Assembly: GCA_021808445.1 (NCBI GenBank)
Contig: JAKBBP010000023.1
Coordinates: 1 to 42,056 of the forward strand
Reading direction: 5' to 3'
Origin: Pseudomonadota bacterium
GTDB taxonomy: Bacteria; Pseudomonadota; Gammaproteobacteria; Burkholderiales; Burkholderiaceae_C
DNA length: 42,056 bases
The translations under genes and the position numbers were made by a program. Below the pieces are notes generated by a model. The model had not been told where the DNA came from. It made no database searches and saw only the letters and a program-made list of their open reading frames with translations. This document shows, piece after piece, positions 8,362 through 18,700 of this stretch; positions within the stretch are counted from its first letter, which is position 1; every line of letters starts with the position of its first letter.

Positions 8362-8395
8362 GTGGTGCATGGTGTGGTGCATGGTGTGGTGCATG
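8362..8395 (+). repeat. Short 12-bp tandem repeat (GTGGTGCATGGT, about 2.8 copies)
   Basis: Two perfect copies and most of a third of GTGGTGCATGGT lie between the tRNA terminator and katG, with a degenerate further copy just upstream (8344-8361). No protein or RNA function can be assigned. The rest of 8288-8600 holds the terminator above, a candidate OxyR site and the katG leader. Confidence 0.7.
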
Positions 8396-8469
8396 CGGGG
8401 CCGGTCGCCGCGGGGGACGCGAAGCGCCTATCGACATCATTGATTCATTTGAATTGTTGGCTTGATTCC

Positions 8470-8484
8470 ATCGTCATAAGCTAT
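8470..8484 (+). promoter_or_regulatory. Candidate OxyR half-site upstream of katG
   Basis: ATCGTCATAAGCTAT matches ATAG-N-T-NNN-A-N-CTAT with three of four bases in the first arm, the central A and all four bases of the last arm. It lies in an AT-richer patch 116 bp before the katG start. KatG is a classical OxyR target and oxyR is encoded 2.3 kb upstream. The neighbouring half-site is poor, so confidence is limited. Confidence 0.35.
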
Positions 8485-8564
8485 TCCTGCGTTTCCCGGA
8501 GCGTCGGCACCTCGGCAGCTTCCCAGCAAGCACAGGTCGTGCAGCCTACGGATCGCGAAATTAA

Positions 8565-10775
<2,211 letters not shown>

Positions 10776-10830
10776 TCCCCGGCCCGGCGGGGGACAGGGC
10801 ACTAGCATGGAGGCTTTGCGCGGAGATCCC

Positions 10831-11685
10831 ATGCAGTTCCTTGCCCTCGCCGTCTGTTTCAGCGTCGCCGTCTCGCTGTGGCTGCGTCAGGCGCCCGCAT
10901 GGCGCCTGGACCTCGGGCAGATGGTGCTATGGAACTACGCGGTCGCCTCGCTGCTGTGCCTGCTGCTGCTGCATCCGCGCATGGATGCGCAAAGCCTGGC
11001 GCGCATGCCCTGGGGCATCGCCCTGGCGCTGGGCGTGGTCCTGCCGGGCCTGTTCGTGATCATGGGCCGTGCCGTGCGAAGCGCGGGCATCGTGCGCGCG
11101 GACATCGCCCAGCGCCTGTCCCTGTTGTTGTCGCTGGGGGCGGCCTTCAGCCTGTTCGGCCAGAAGGTCGATGCCTGGCAGCTGCTGGGTATCGCGCTCG
11201 GACTGTTGGCCATGCTGGCGCTGCTGGCGCGTCCGGCGGCACGCGCCTTGCGCAGCGATGCGGCGATCTGGCTGCTCGCGGTGTGGTTCGGCTACGCGCT
11301 GGTCGACGTGCTGCTCAAGCTGCTGGCCCTGCGCGGCGCGAATTTCGGCACCGCGCTGCAAAGCAGTTTCCTGCTCGCCTTCGGCTGCATGGCCGTGGCA
11401 CAGCTGCTGCGCCTGGCACGCGGCACCCGCTTCGACCTGCGAAGCCTGGGCGGCGGGCTGGTGCTGGGCCTGCTCAACTATGCCAACATCGATCTGTACA
11501 TACGCGCGCACCAGAGCCTGAGCACCAATCCGGCGGTCGTGTTCGCCGGCATGAACCTGGGCGTGGTGGCGCTGAGCTCGCTGGTGGGCATGCTGTGGCT
11601 GCGCGAGCCGACCAGCCGGGTCAACCGCGCGGGCATCGTGCTGGCGGGTCTGGCCATCGCCGTGCTCACCCGCGCGGCTGCCTGA
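10831..11685 (+). CDS. EamA/DMT-type transporter
   Basis: A 284-residue membrane protein with about ten hydrophobic segments in two halves. The C-terminal end (VALSSLVGMLWLREPTSR and the following hydrophobic helix) is the typical last part of an EamA repeat in drug/metabolite transporters. The substrate cannot be inferred. I start at ATG 10831, which has GGAG eight bases upstream; an in-frame ATG at 10807 would add eight polar residues before the first helix. It lies 55 bp after katG and may be read through from it. It is convergent with the anti-sigma gene (17 bp). Confidence 0.8.
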   Translation: MQFLALAVCFSVAVSLWLRQAPAWRLDLGQMVLWNYAVASLLCLLLLHPRMDAQSLARMPWGIALALGVVLPGLFVIMGRAVRSAGIVRADIAQRLSLLLSLGAAFSLFGQKVDAWQLLGIALGLLAMLALLARPAARALRSDAAIWLLAVWFGYALVDVLLKLLALRGANFGTALQSSFLLAFGCMAVAQLLRLARGTRFDLRSLGGGLVLGLLNYANIDLYIRAHQSLSTNPAVVFAGMNLGVVALSSLVGMLWLREPTSRVNRAGIVLAGLAIAVLTRAAA

Positions 11686-11702
11686 AGCCGCGGCCCGCCC
11701 GC

Positions 11703-12452
11703 TCAGCCCGCCTGCTCCTGCGGGCTCGCGCTGGCCAGCTGGCGGCCGACATAGGTCACCGGGCCGGTGGGCTGCCCGGTGGGAGAGCCGCCCAGCGGCT
11801 CCACGCTGATCGCGAAACCCTTGGCCTGTACCGCGGCATCGACCAGCCTGGGCGGCATGGGCATGTGCTGGGTGCCGTGCAGGCTCACCACGCCGGCGGC
11901 GATGGGCTTGCCCTGGCGTGGCAGCACCCACAGTTCGAAGGACTTGCCGGGTGGCGGCGCCTGCGCCCCCACCGCCGTCAGCGCCGCCCGCGTGCCGCGT
12001 ACCTGCAGCACCGCGGCATGACCTGCCGGTCCGTCGAGCACCGCCACGAGCTCAAGCGGCGCGGGCGCCTGGCCCGGGCCGCGCACGAGCAGGGCCACCA
12101 GCAAGGCCAGCGACACGGCTGCCGTGGCGCCCAGGCTCAGCGCCAGGCCACGCCAGGCGCGCAGGCCCCAGCCAAGCATGCCGCCGGCGGGGGAATTCGC
12201 GGCGCCGGCGAGTGCATCGCCCGGGCGCGACGTGGCGATGCGCTGCTGCACGGCCTCCCAGACGCCATCGGGGGTGCGCTCGGGCAGCAGCCCCTGGTCC
12301 AGGCGCATGCGCCAGTGTTCGAGCGCGCGAGCCAGTTCCGGGCGATCGCCCAACAGGGACTCGTAGCGGCGACGCGCGCCAGCGCACATGCCGCCCGTGA
12401 GATAGTCGGCAGCCAGGCGCTCGAGCAGTTCGGGGTGGCGTTCCAGCCTCAT
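11703..12452 (-). CDS. Anti-sigma factor, RskA type
   Basis: A 249-residue single-pass membrane protein. The N-terminal ~95 residues form the cytoplasmic zinc-free anti-sigma domain (HPELLERLAADYLTGGM ...). One transmembrane helix follows at about 107-130 (LSLGATAAVSLALLVALLV). The periplasmic part has the RskA C-terminal signature (GKSFELWVLP ... PIAAGVVSLHG). It should hold the ECF sigma factor encoded just upstream at the membrane and release it after an envelope or oxidative signal. Its ATG overlaps the sigma stop codon by 4 bp (ATGA), so the two are translationally coupled. No ChrR-type cupin/zinc motif is seen. Confidence 0.88.
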   Translation of the reverse strand: MRLERHPELLERLAADYLTGGMCAGARRRYESLLGDRPELARALEHWRMRLDQGLLPERTPDGVWEAVQQRIATSRPGDALAGAANSPAGGMLGWGLRAWRGLALSLGATAAVSLALLVALLVRGPGQAPAPLELVAVLDGPAGHAAVLQVRGTRAALTAVGAQAPPPGKSFELWVLPRQGKPIAAGVVSLHGTQHMPMPPRLVDAAVQAKGFAISVEPLGGSPTGQPTGPVTYVGRQLASASPQEQAG

Positions 12453-13006
12453 GACACCGCCCCCCGCGCGAGGCACTCCCGCAGCGCCAGCACCGAGCGC
12501 CGGATCACGGTCTTCACGGTGCCCAGCGCCATGCCGAAGCGCTCGGAGATCTCGGAATGGCTCAGCCCCAGCACGTAGGACTCCGTCAACAGCTCGCGTT
12601 GCCGGGCTTGCAACTGCCCGAAGCAATCGAGCAGATGGCCTTGCGACAAACTGGCTTCCAGGCGTTGCTCGGGATTGGGCGCCGGGTCGGCGAACTCGGC
12701 GGCCTCGGGCAGTTCCTCGAGGCTGTCGGCCGGGTCGCGGCGTTGCGCGCGCAGGCGGTCTCGGCAGGTGTTGCGCACCACCGCGGCCAGCCAGGCCTCG
12801 GCAGCGCCCGCAGCCGGACGGAAGCTGGCGGCCTGGTGCCAGATTTTCACGTAGGCGTCCTGCATGGCGTCCTCGGCCTGGGTGGGGTCGCGCAGCAGGC
12901 GCAGGCAAATGGCCCAGGCGCGGCGGCGCGTGGCTTCGTACAAACGCGAGAAGGCCTCGCGGTCGCCGAGTGCGGTGAAGGCCAGCAGTTTTTCCAGGTC
13001 GGGCAT
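12449..13006 (-). CDS. ECF-family RNA polymerase sigma factor
   Basis: A 185-residue extracytoplasmic-function sigma factor. Region 2 (LGDREAFSRLYEATRR ... QDAYVKIWHQ, residues 10-70) binds the -10 element. After a short acidic linker, region 4 (LLTESYVLGLSHSEISERFG ... LGTVKTVIRR, about 125-180) binds the -35. There is no region 1 or 3. I start at ATG 13006, where homology begins; in-frame ATGs at 13081 and 13093 would add an Arg/Pro-rich extension. It lies in one operon with the ferritin-like gene upstream and the RskA-like anti-sigma factor downstream. The proposed recognition sequence is TGAATCC-N16-CGTA(A/T)G, found upstream of its own operon and of the lipid operon at 37064. Confidence 0.92.
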   Translation of the reverse strand: MPDLEKLLAFTALGDREAFSRLYEATRRRAWAICLRLLRDPTQAEDAMQDAYVKIWHQAASFRPAAGAAEAWLAAVVRNTCRDRLRAQRRDPADSLEELPEAAEFADPAPNPEQRLEASLSQGHLLDCFGQLQARQRELLTESYVLGLSHSEISERFGMALGTVKTVIRRSVLALRECLARGAVS

Positions 13007-13142
13007 GCCAGGCGGCGTCGTGCTGCCCCGCGCGCGGCGGGGCGCCGCACGCGGGGTCCACGGCCGGCCGGGATCGGCCATGGTGGCACGCATCTTAGCC
13101 GCTGGCGCGCTCCGGGCGGGGCTTGCTCCCAGGCGCCGGGTA

Positions 13143-13721
13143 TCAGGCGATGAAGGCCGCCGGAACCGGGTTCTCGCCCAGCGCGTTGAGCAGAATGGCC
13201 CAGTGCATGGTCTCGTCGCCCAGAATGCTCGCGGCCGCCTTGGCCAGGTCGCGGTTGTGGAACTGCGGCACCGTGCCCAGGTAGGCGCTGGCGGCGCCTT
13301 TTTCCAGGCCCGCGGCAAAGCGCAGCACATCGGCCTGGTTTTTCAGCTTGTCCGTGGGGAAGCCGTAGTCCGCCGGCTTTTTCGCCATCACCGCCGTGCC
13401 GCCCAGCTTGGAGATGGTGGCCTCGAGGATCCCGGCGTGCGCCTTGTGCTGACCCTGGAATTCCACCGCGACGGCGAGCACGGGCTTTTGCAGCAGCCCC
13501 GATTCGGCGCCCACCTGATAGGCGGCGATGGCCTGGTACTCCAGGCCCAGCGCGACGTTGAGCATGTCAATGTCGCCTTGCGTGGACATCGAGGCGGCGA
13601 AGCTGCGCGTGGGCAGGGCCAGCGCCGAGGCGGCGCTCAGCCCGGCCACGAACAGGCCTCCGCGCTTGAACCAGTCACGGCGATCGAGGGCAGGGAGCTT
13701 GCGCTCATCGGATGCGTTCAT
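13143..13721 (-). CDS. Tat-exported ferritin-like domain protein
   Basis: A 192-residue secreted ferritin-like four-helix protein. The N-terminus has RRDWFKR followed by a hydrophobic stretch and ALALPTRSFA, a twin-arginine signal peptide with cleavage near residue 43. Di-iron ligand candidates are Glu61 (LEYQ), Glu88 and His92 (EFQGQH), Glu140, and Glu170 with His173 (DETMH), the spacing expected for a ferritin/rubrerythrin-like carboxylate site. A role in periplasmic iron or oxidant handling is likely but not proven. AGGAG lies just before the start. It is the first gene of the sigma/anti-sigma operon, an arrangement that suggests it is a main target of that sigma factor. Confidence 0.85.
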   Translation of the reverse strand: MNASDERKLPALDRRDWFKRGGLFVAGLSAASALALPTRSFAASMSTQGDIDMLNVALGLEYQAIAAYQVGAESGLLQKPVLAVAVEFQGQHKAHAGILEATISKLGGTAVMAKKPADYGFPTDKLKNQADVLRFAAGLEKGAASAYLGTVPQFHNRDLAKAAASILGDETMHWAILLNALGENPVPAAFIA

Positions 13722-13786
13722 GGGATGCTCCTGGAAGTTGAGGTTGGGTCCAGGGCGAGCCGCCTTTCGCCGCCCGCCTGTCTGGA

Positions 13787-13815
13787 CTTACGCCTCAACC
13801 GGAGATTCGGATTCA
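13787..13815 (-). promoter_or_regulatory. Putative ECF promoter of the ferritin-sigma-anti-sigma operon
   Basis: On the minus strand TGAATCC (13815-13809) and CGTAAG (13792-13787) are separated by exactly 16 bp. The same pair with the same spacing occurs upstream of the FAD/DUF1365/CFA operon (37002-37030). The position would give a leader of about 58 nt before the ferritin-like start. I infer autoregulation by the sigma factor at 12449-13006. Confidence 0.6.
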
Positions 13816-13858
13816 CGCGCCTCGCGCCAGCTCCGGCCGCAAGGCCCCTCGCGTCCCG

Positions 13859-14566
13859 TCAGCGATCCGCCAGGTCGAACACCAGCACCTCGGCAGATTC
13901 GCCGTGGCGCAGCTGCAGCCTGTCCGCGTGGCGCAGCATCAGCGCATCGCCCGCGCCCAGCGCGACGGCATTGACGTGCACGCGGCCGCGCGCCACGTGC
14001 ACGTAGGCGCGGCGAGTCGGATCCAGGTCCAGTTCCGCGTGCTCGGCACCGTCGAACAGGCCGGCGTACAGGCTCGCATCCTGGTGCATGCTCAACGCGC
14101 CGTCGCGTGCCTGGCCGTCCACGATGCGGCACAGGCGGCCGCGACGCGCCTGCTCACCGAAGTGTCTCTGTTCGTATCCCGGGGCGATGCCGGTCGAGCG
14201 CGGCTTGATCCAGATCTGCAGAAAATGCACGGCCTTGGTGTGTGACGGGTTGAACTCGCTATGCAGCACCCCCGTGCCGGCGCTCATGCGCTGCACGTCG
14301 CCGGGGCGCAGCGTGGAGCCGTTGCCCAGGGAATCCTGGTGGGAGAGCTCTCCGTCCAGCACGTAGCTGATGATCTCCATGTCGCGGTGGCCGTGCTCGC
14401 CGAATCCCGCGCCAGGCTGCACGCGGTCCTCGTTGATCACACGAAGCGGGCCGAACTCGATGTGGTTCGGGTCGTAGTAGGACGCGAAGCTGAAGCTGTG
14501 GAAGGACTCGAGCCAACCGTGGCTGGCATGGCCTCGTTCTTCGGACCTGCGAATCTGCTGCAGCAT
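13859..14566 (-). CDS. Pirin-family bicupin protein
   Basis: A 235-residue pirin (YhhW-like). The N-terminal cupin carries the metal-binding pattern FGEHGHRDMEIISYVLDGEL, with His, His and Glu, and a further His in LSHQDS. A conserved SAGTGVLHSEFN segment follows, and a second, shorter cupin lies at the C-terminus. Relatives such as E. coli YhhW have quercetin 2,3-dioxygenase activity in vitro; the physiological role is unknown. It lies upstream of the ferritin-like gene on the same strand, but the ECF promoter sits inside the 137 bp between them. It is divergent from the YcgR gene. Confidence 0.9.
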   Translation of the reverse strand: MLQQIRRSEERGHASHGWLESFHSFSFASYYDPNHIEFGPLRVINEDRVQPGAGFGEHGHRDMEIISYVLDGELSHQDSLGNGSTLRPGDVQRMSAGTGVLHSEFNPSHTKAVHFLQIWIKPRSTGIAPGYEQRHFGEQARRGRLCRIVDGQARDGALSMHQDASLYAGLFDGAEHAELDLDPTRRAYVHVARGRVHVNAVALGAGDALMLRHADRLQLRHGESAEVLVFDLADR

Positions 14567-14750
14567 GGTGTTGTCTGGGTGGGAGGGGAGGGTGGTCGGC
14601 GCAGCGAAGGGACTCGCATGTGCGCAACCATAATCCAGATCCCGCGGCTTCGGCATGCCGCGCCCCCCCGCGGGGGCGCCTGTCGGCGTCGCGGCAGCCG
14701 TGGAAGCGCAAATTCGTACACTGTGGGCGCCGCTCTCCCCCTGACGCCGG

Positions 14751-15488
14751 ATGAAGCAATTGCTCGAAAGCCTGTTCTCGGAAAAACACCGCCTGACTGC
14801 GCGCAAGCGTGCCATGGGGGTATTGCACGAGATCTGTCGCAACCACGAGAGGTTGAACCTTTTCGCTGACGGTGCGCCGCGCGAGATGCCCTCCATCCTG
14901 CTGGATGTGGACGAAGATGCCGACACCGTCGTGTTCGACATTCCTCCGGAGGTGGAGGGTGTTCAGTGGGACCAGCGCGAGCCGGTGCTTGCCGTGGCGC
15001 GATTCGAGGGGGTGTACGTCGGATTCGAGCTGGACGATATCGAGCCCGTGCCCTGGAACGGCGCCAAGGCGCTGCAGGCCGCGCTGCCGCCGCGGGTGTA
15101 CTACCTGCAACGGCGCCAGTATTTCCGCGTGCCGGTGGGCAGCGGCGACATCAGCGCCGTGGTGCTGGTGCGCCAGGGCGCGGCGGCGGTCAATGGACGC
15201 TGCCACGACATCAGCGCGGGAGGCATGCGCGTACTGGTCACCCCGGTAGGCGGGGACTTCCCGCTGCGCGCCGGTGAGCTCCTGCAGGAGCTGCGTTTCC
15301 AGCTCAAGGGCACGGCGCTGCAGACGGCAGCGCGCATCCAGCATGTGGACGAGCCGGTGCAGTTGCCCAATGGCAAGAGCCTGGTGCCCCTGGGCCTGGA
15401 GTTCTGCGAAAAGACCTTCGCCTTCGACCAGGCGGTGGTGCGCTACGTGCAGCAGCGTGACCGGGACCTGCTCAGCGGGCGCACCTGA
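14751..15488 (+). CDS. ycgR: YcgR-type cyclic-di-GMP-binding flagellar brake protein
   Basis: A 245-residue two-domain protein. The N-terminal YcgR domain (1-115) is followed by a PilZ domain with the cyclic-di-GMP signature complete: RxxxR as Arg122-Arg126 in RRQYFR, and DxSxxG as Asp153, Ser155, Gly158 in DISAGG. Family members slow the flagellar motor when cyclic-di-GMP is high. The gene precedes a large GGDEF-EAL gene by 259 bp, on the same strand. A -10-like TACACT lies about 35 bp upstream of the start. Confidence 0.9.
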   Translation: MKQLLESLFSEKHRLTARKRAMGVLHEICRNHERLNLFADGAPREMPSILLDVDEDADTVVFDIPPEVEGVQWDQREPVLAVARFEGVYVGFELDDIEPVPWNGAKALQAALPPRVYYLQRRQYFRVPVGSGDISAVVLVRQGAAAVNGRCHDISAGGMRVLVTPVGGDFPLRAGELLQELRFQLKGTALQTAARIQHVDEPVQLPNGKSLVPLGLEFCEKTFAFDQAVVRYVQQRDRDLLSGRT

Positions 15489-15520
15489 GCGCGGCCCACG
15501 ATCGCCGGCTTCCGATGTGG

Positions 15521-15554
15521 GGAAATTGTCATAACTTTCCGGAATTTTTTTCCG
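15521..15554 (+). terminator. AT-rich hairpin region after ycgR
   Basis: GGAAA (15521-15525) and TTTCC (15536-15540) form an inverted repeat. CGGAA-TTTTT-TTCCG (15540-15554) forms a second hairpin with a run of seven T. This is compatible with an intrinsic terminator of ycgR. An alternative is an AT-rich promoter region for the next gene (TTGTCA at 15525-15530). The remainder of 15489-15747 shows nothing else. Confidence 0.4.
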
Positions 15555-15747
15555 TTTGGGCCTTCGCCAGCGGGGATCTGCGCGGATTCACGGCACAATC
15601 ACCCCAACATCACGACAGCTTCCTCTCGTCTGCCCCCCGGGCCCCCCGCGCGAGGGCGCTTGGCGGCGCGCCCGCGAGGGCCGTTGCCGCAGCGCGGGGC
15701 CGGCCGGTCCACGAAGTTCCGCATTCCCGATTCGCCAGCGCCCGTCG

Positions 15748-18700
15748 ATGACGTCCGAGCCGTCCCGCCAACGCCAGTGGCTTGAATTCGCCACTTCCAT
15801 CCTGCGCGAACTGGTCGCGGGGCATGCGCCTTCCGCGCTGGCGCAGCGCCTGTGTCGCCTGGCCGAGAGCCACGCGCCCGGGCGCGTGGCCAGCATCATG
15901 GTGCTGGGGGAGGACCGGCGACTCTACGTGTTCGCCGCACCCGGCGCTCCGCCCGCCCTGCTGGCCGAGTTCGACGGGCTGCGTCCCGGCCAGGGCAGCG
16001 GGTCCTGCGGCAATGTCGCCTTGCACGAACGGCCGGCGCTGGTCGACGACATCGCCTCCGACACGCGCTGGGAGGACCTGCGTGCTCCGGCTCAGCGCTG
16101 GGGTCTGGGTTCCTGCCATTCCTATCCCGTCTGGCACGAAGGCGAGCTCATCGGCACCTTCGCCCTGACGGCCATGGCCGCCGGCCCGGCGGCAGCCGAG
16201 GAACTGGAGTTGCTCGAGTTCGCGGCGACCATGGCCGGTACCTTGCTGGGTTTCGAGCGCCTGCGCCGCCGCGGCGAGCGCGAGCAGGCGCTGCACGCCG
16301 CGATGCTGGACAACGCGCTGGTGGGCATGGCCCTGCTGCAAGGGCGCACCATCCGCGCAGCCAATGCCACGCTGGCCCAGATGCTGGGGCACGCCGATGC
16401 GCGCGAGCTGGTCGGCCGGGGCGTCGACGAGCTCTACGCCGCTTCGACCGAGTTCAGGCGCTGGCGCCAGCAATTGGAGGTGCCGCTGCGCGACGTGGGC
16501 CAGGCCCGCGCGGAGGTCTGCGTGCGCCGCGCCGACGGCGACACGGCCTGGTGGGAGATCGCCGGACGGCGCATCGATCACGACGAGGGGGACTTCGATT
16601 CCGTGTGGTCGGCCGTGGACATCACGCAGCGCCGCCAGGCGCAGGAGCGCCTGCGCTGGCAGGCCCGGCACGACGCGCTGACCCAGCTGCCCAACCGCCA
16701 TGGTCTCGACCACTTCCTGCAGCGCGAGCTCGAGCAGGTGGCCCAGGAGGGTGCGCACCTGGCGCTGGGCTGGCTGGACCTGGACGATTTCGCCGCTGTC
16801 AACGAGCGATGGGGCCACCTGGTGGGCGACGCCGTGCTGCGCCAGGTGGCGCAGCGCCTGGGCGGCGCGCTGGGTCCTCGCGATCTGCTCGCGCGCATCG
16901 GCGGAGACGAGTTCGTGCTGGTGCTCAACCGCGTGGAGGGGGCGGAGCAGCTGGCCTCGCGCCTGCGGGCTTTCGAGCAGGCCATGCAGGCCGAGTTCGG
17001 CACCGGCTCGTCGGCCCTGCGCCTGGGCATGAGCCTGGGCCTGGCGATGTATCCCGATGACGAGACCACTGTCGACGGGCTGCTGCGCCAGGCCGATGCG
17101 GCCTTGCTGAGTTGCAAGATGCGCAAGGCCGAACGTGAGAACTGGTGGCTGCGCTGGGGTGAGCCCATGCGTGGGGAGCTCTCCGCGCTGGCGGCCGCGC
17201 GCACGCCTCAGGCCTACGGGGAGGCCGCCGCGCAGCTGATGGCCGAGGCGCAGTCCCAGGGACTGGGCCTCGACGAGGCCCTGCTGCGGGCTTACTTCGC
17301 GCGGCTCCATGAGGATGGGCAGACTGCCGCCGCGCTGGCTGCGCTGGACGGGGAGACGCGCGCGCGCCTGCGCGACCGCGAGACCGCGCAATTGCGCGCC
17401 TTGCTCCAGCCCGACGCGGTCGAGCACGAGCGCGGGAGCGTGGCCTTGCGCGCCGGGCGCAGGCATGCGTTGGTGGGCGTGGCCTCCGCCGCCCTGACCC
17501 GCGCGCTGTTCGGGCTGCATCATGAGCTTGCCGAGCGCATCGGACAGTTGCCCATGCACAGCCTGCGGCGCCTGCAGCTCCTGGATGTACTGGCGCAGCG
17601 GGTGAGCCGCGAGTTGCAGCAGCGCATCGTGGGAGCCGACGAGGTCACGCGCGCCTACCGGGAATGGGCCACGCAGGCGCTGGGCGACCTGGAGCGCTTC
17701 GGGGTGTGGGCGGATTTCGTCGGCCACGTCGGGCGCGCGCTGGAGGGGTTGCCGGGCATCGTCGGCGTGGCGCTGGCGCGCCCGCGCGAGGACGGTCGTT
17801 TCGTGTTCGAGTACCACAGCGCGGCCTTGCAGGCGCTGGTCGACGTGGGCGCCGAGGTCAGTGGCGAGGGCACGCTGGCGCGCTGCTGGATGCAGGGCCG
17901 GGTGCAGATGACCGTGGTGCATGCGCTCGACCCCACGGTGGCGCCCTGGCACGAGGCGGCCGCGGCCGCCGGAGTGCGCAGCAGCGCGGCCATCCCGGTG
18001 CTCGACGCCCATGGCCGTCCGGTGGCCGTGGTTTCGCTGTTCGCGCGCAATCCCGGCCAGTTCGGGCCCCAGGCGGTGGGCCCGTGGCTGGACACCGTGA
18101 TGCAGATCTTTCGCCAGGCCTGGGCACGATTCGAGGCTGCCGCGCTGACGCCGCCGATGTCGGGTGCCGCGATGGCGCGCTCGCGCGAGCTGATCGGCGC
18201 GCAGAAGGTGTGCATGCTGTACCAGCCCATCATCGACCTGCGCAGTGCCGAGTGCACCAAGGTGGAGGCGCTGGCGCGCCTGAGCGACGGCGAGCGTCTG
18301 CGCACGCCTGACGAATTCCTTCCCGCCTGCGGCAGCGTGGAGCTCGGCCAGGTGTTCAGCCAGGGCCTGACCCAGGTGCTGCGCCAGCTCGGGGAATGGG
18401 AACGCGAAGGACTGCGCGTCGACGCCTCGATCAACCTGCCGCCCAGCGTGCTGCGCCAGCGCGACCTGTGCGTGGTGGTCGAGCGCGCCCTGCTGGCACA
18501 TGGCATCGAACCCGCGCGCCTGACCTTCGAGCTGCTCGAGACCGAGCAGTGGATCGGCGACTCGAGCATCGATCGCACGGTGGAGTCGCTCAAGGCCCTG
18601 GGTACCCGCATGGCCATGGACGACATGGGGGCCGGACATTCCACCCTGCTGCGTCTGCGCCAGCTGCAGTTCGACCTGGTGAAGATCGACCGCGGGCTGG

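Noticed and set aside
8344-8395. CRISPR-like array
   Set aside because: The unit is 12 bp, directly adjacent, with no spacers and no cas genes.
11703-12452. ChrR-type anti-sigma factor
   Set aside because: No zinc-binding HxxxCxxC or cupin domain; there is a transmembrane helix and an RskA-like C-terminus.
12449-13093. Longer sigma factor starting at 13081 or 13093
   Set aside because: The extra residues are Arg/Pro-rich without sigma homology; kept as an alternative start only.
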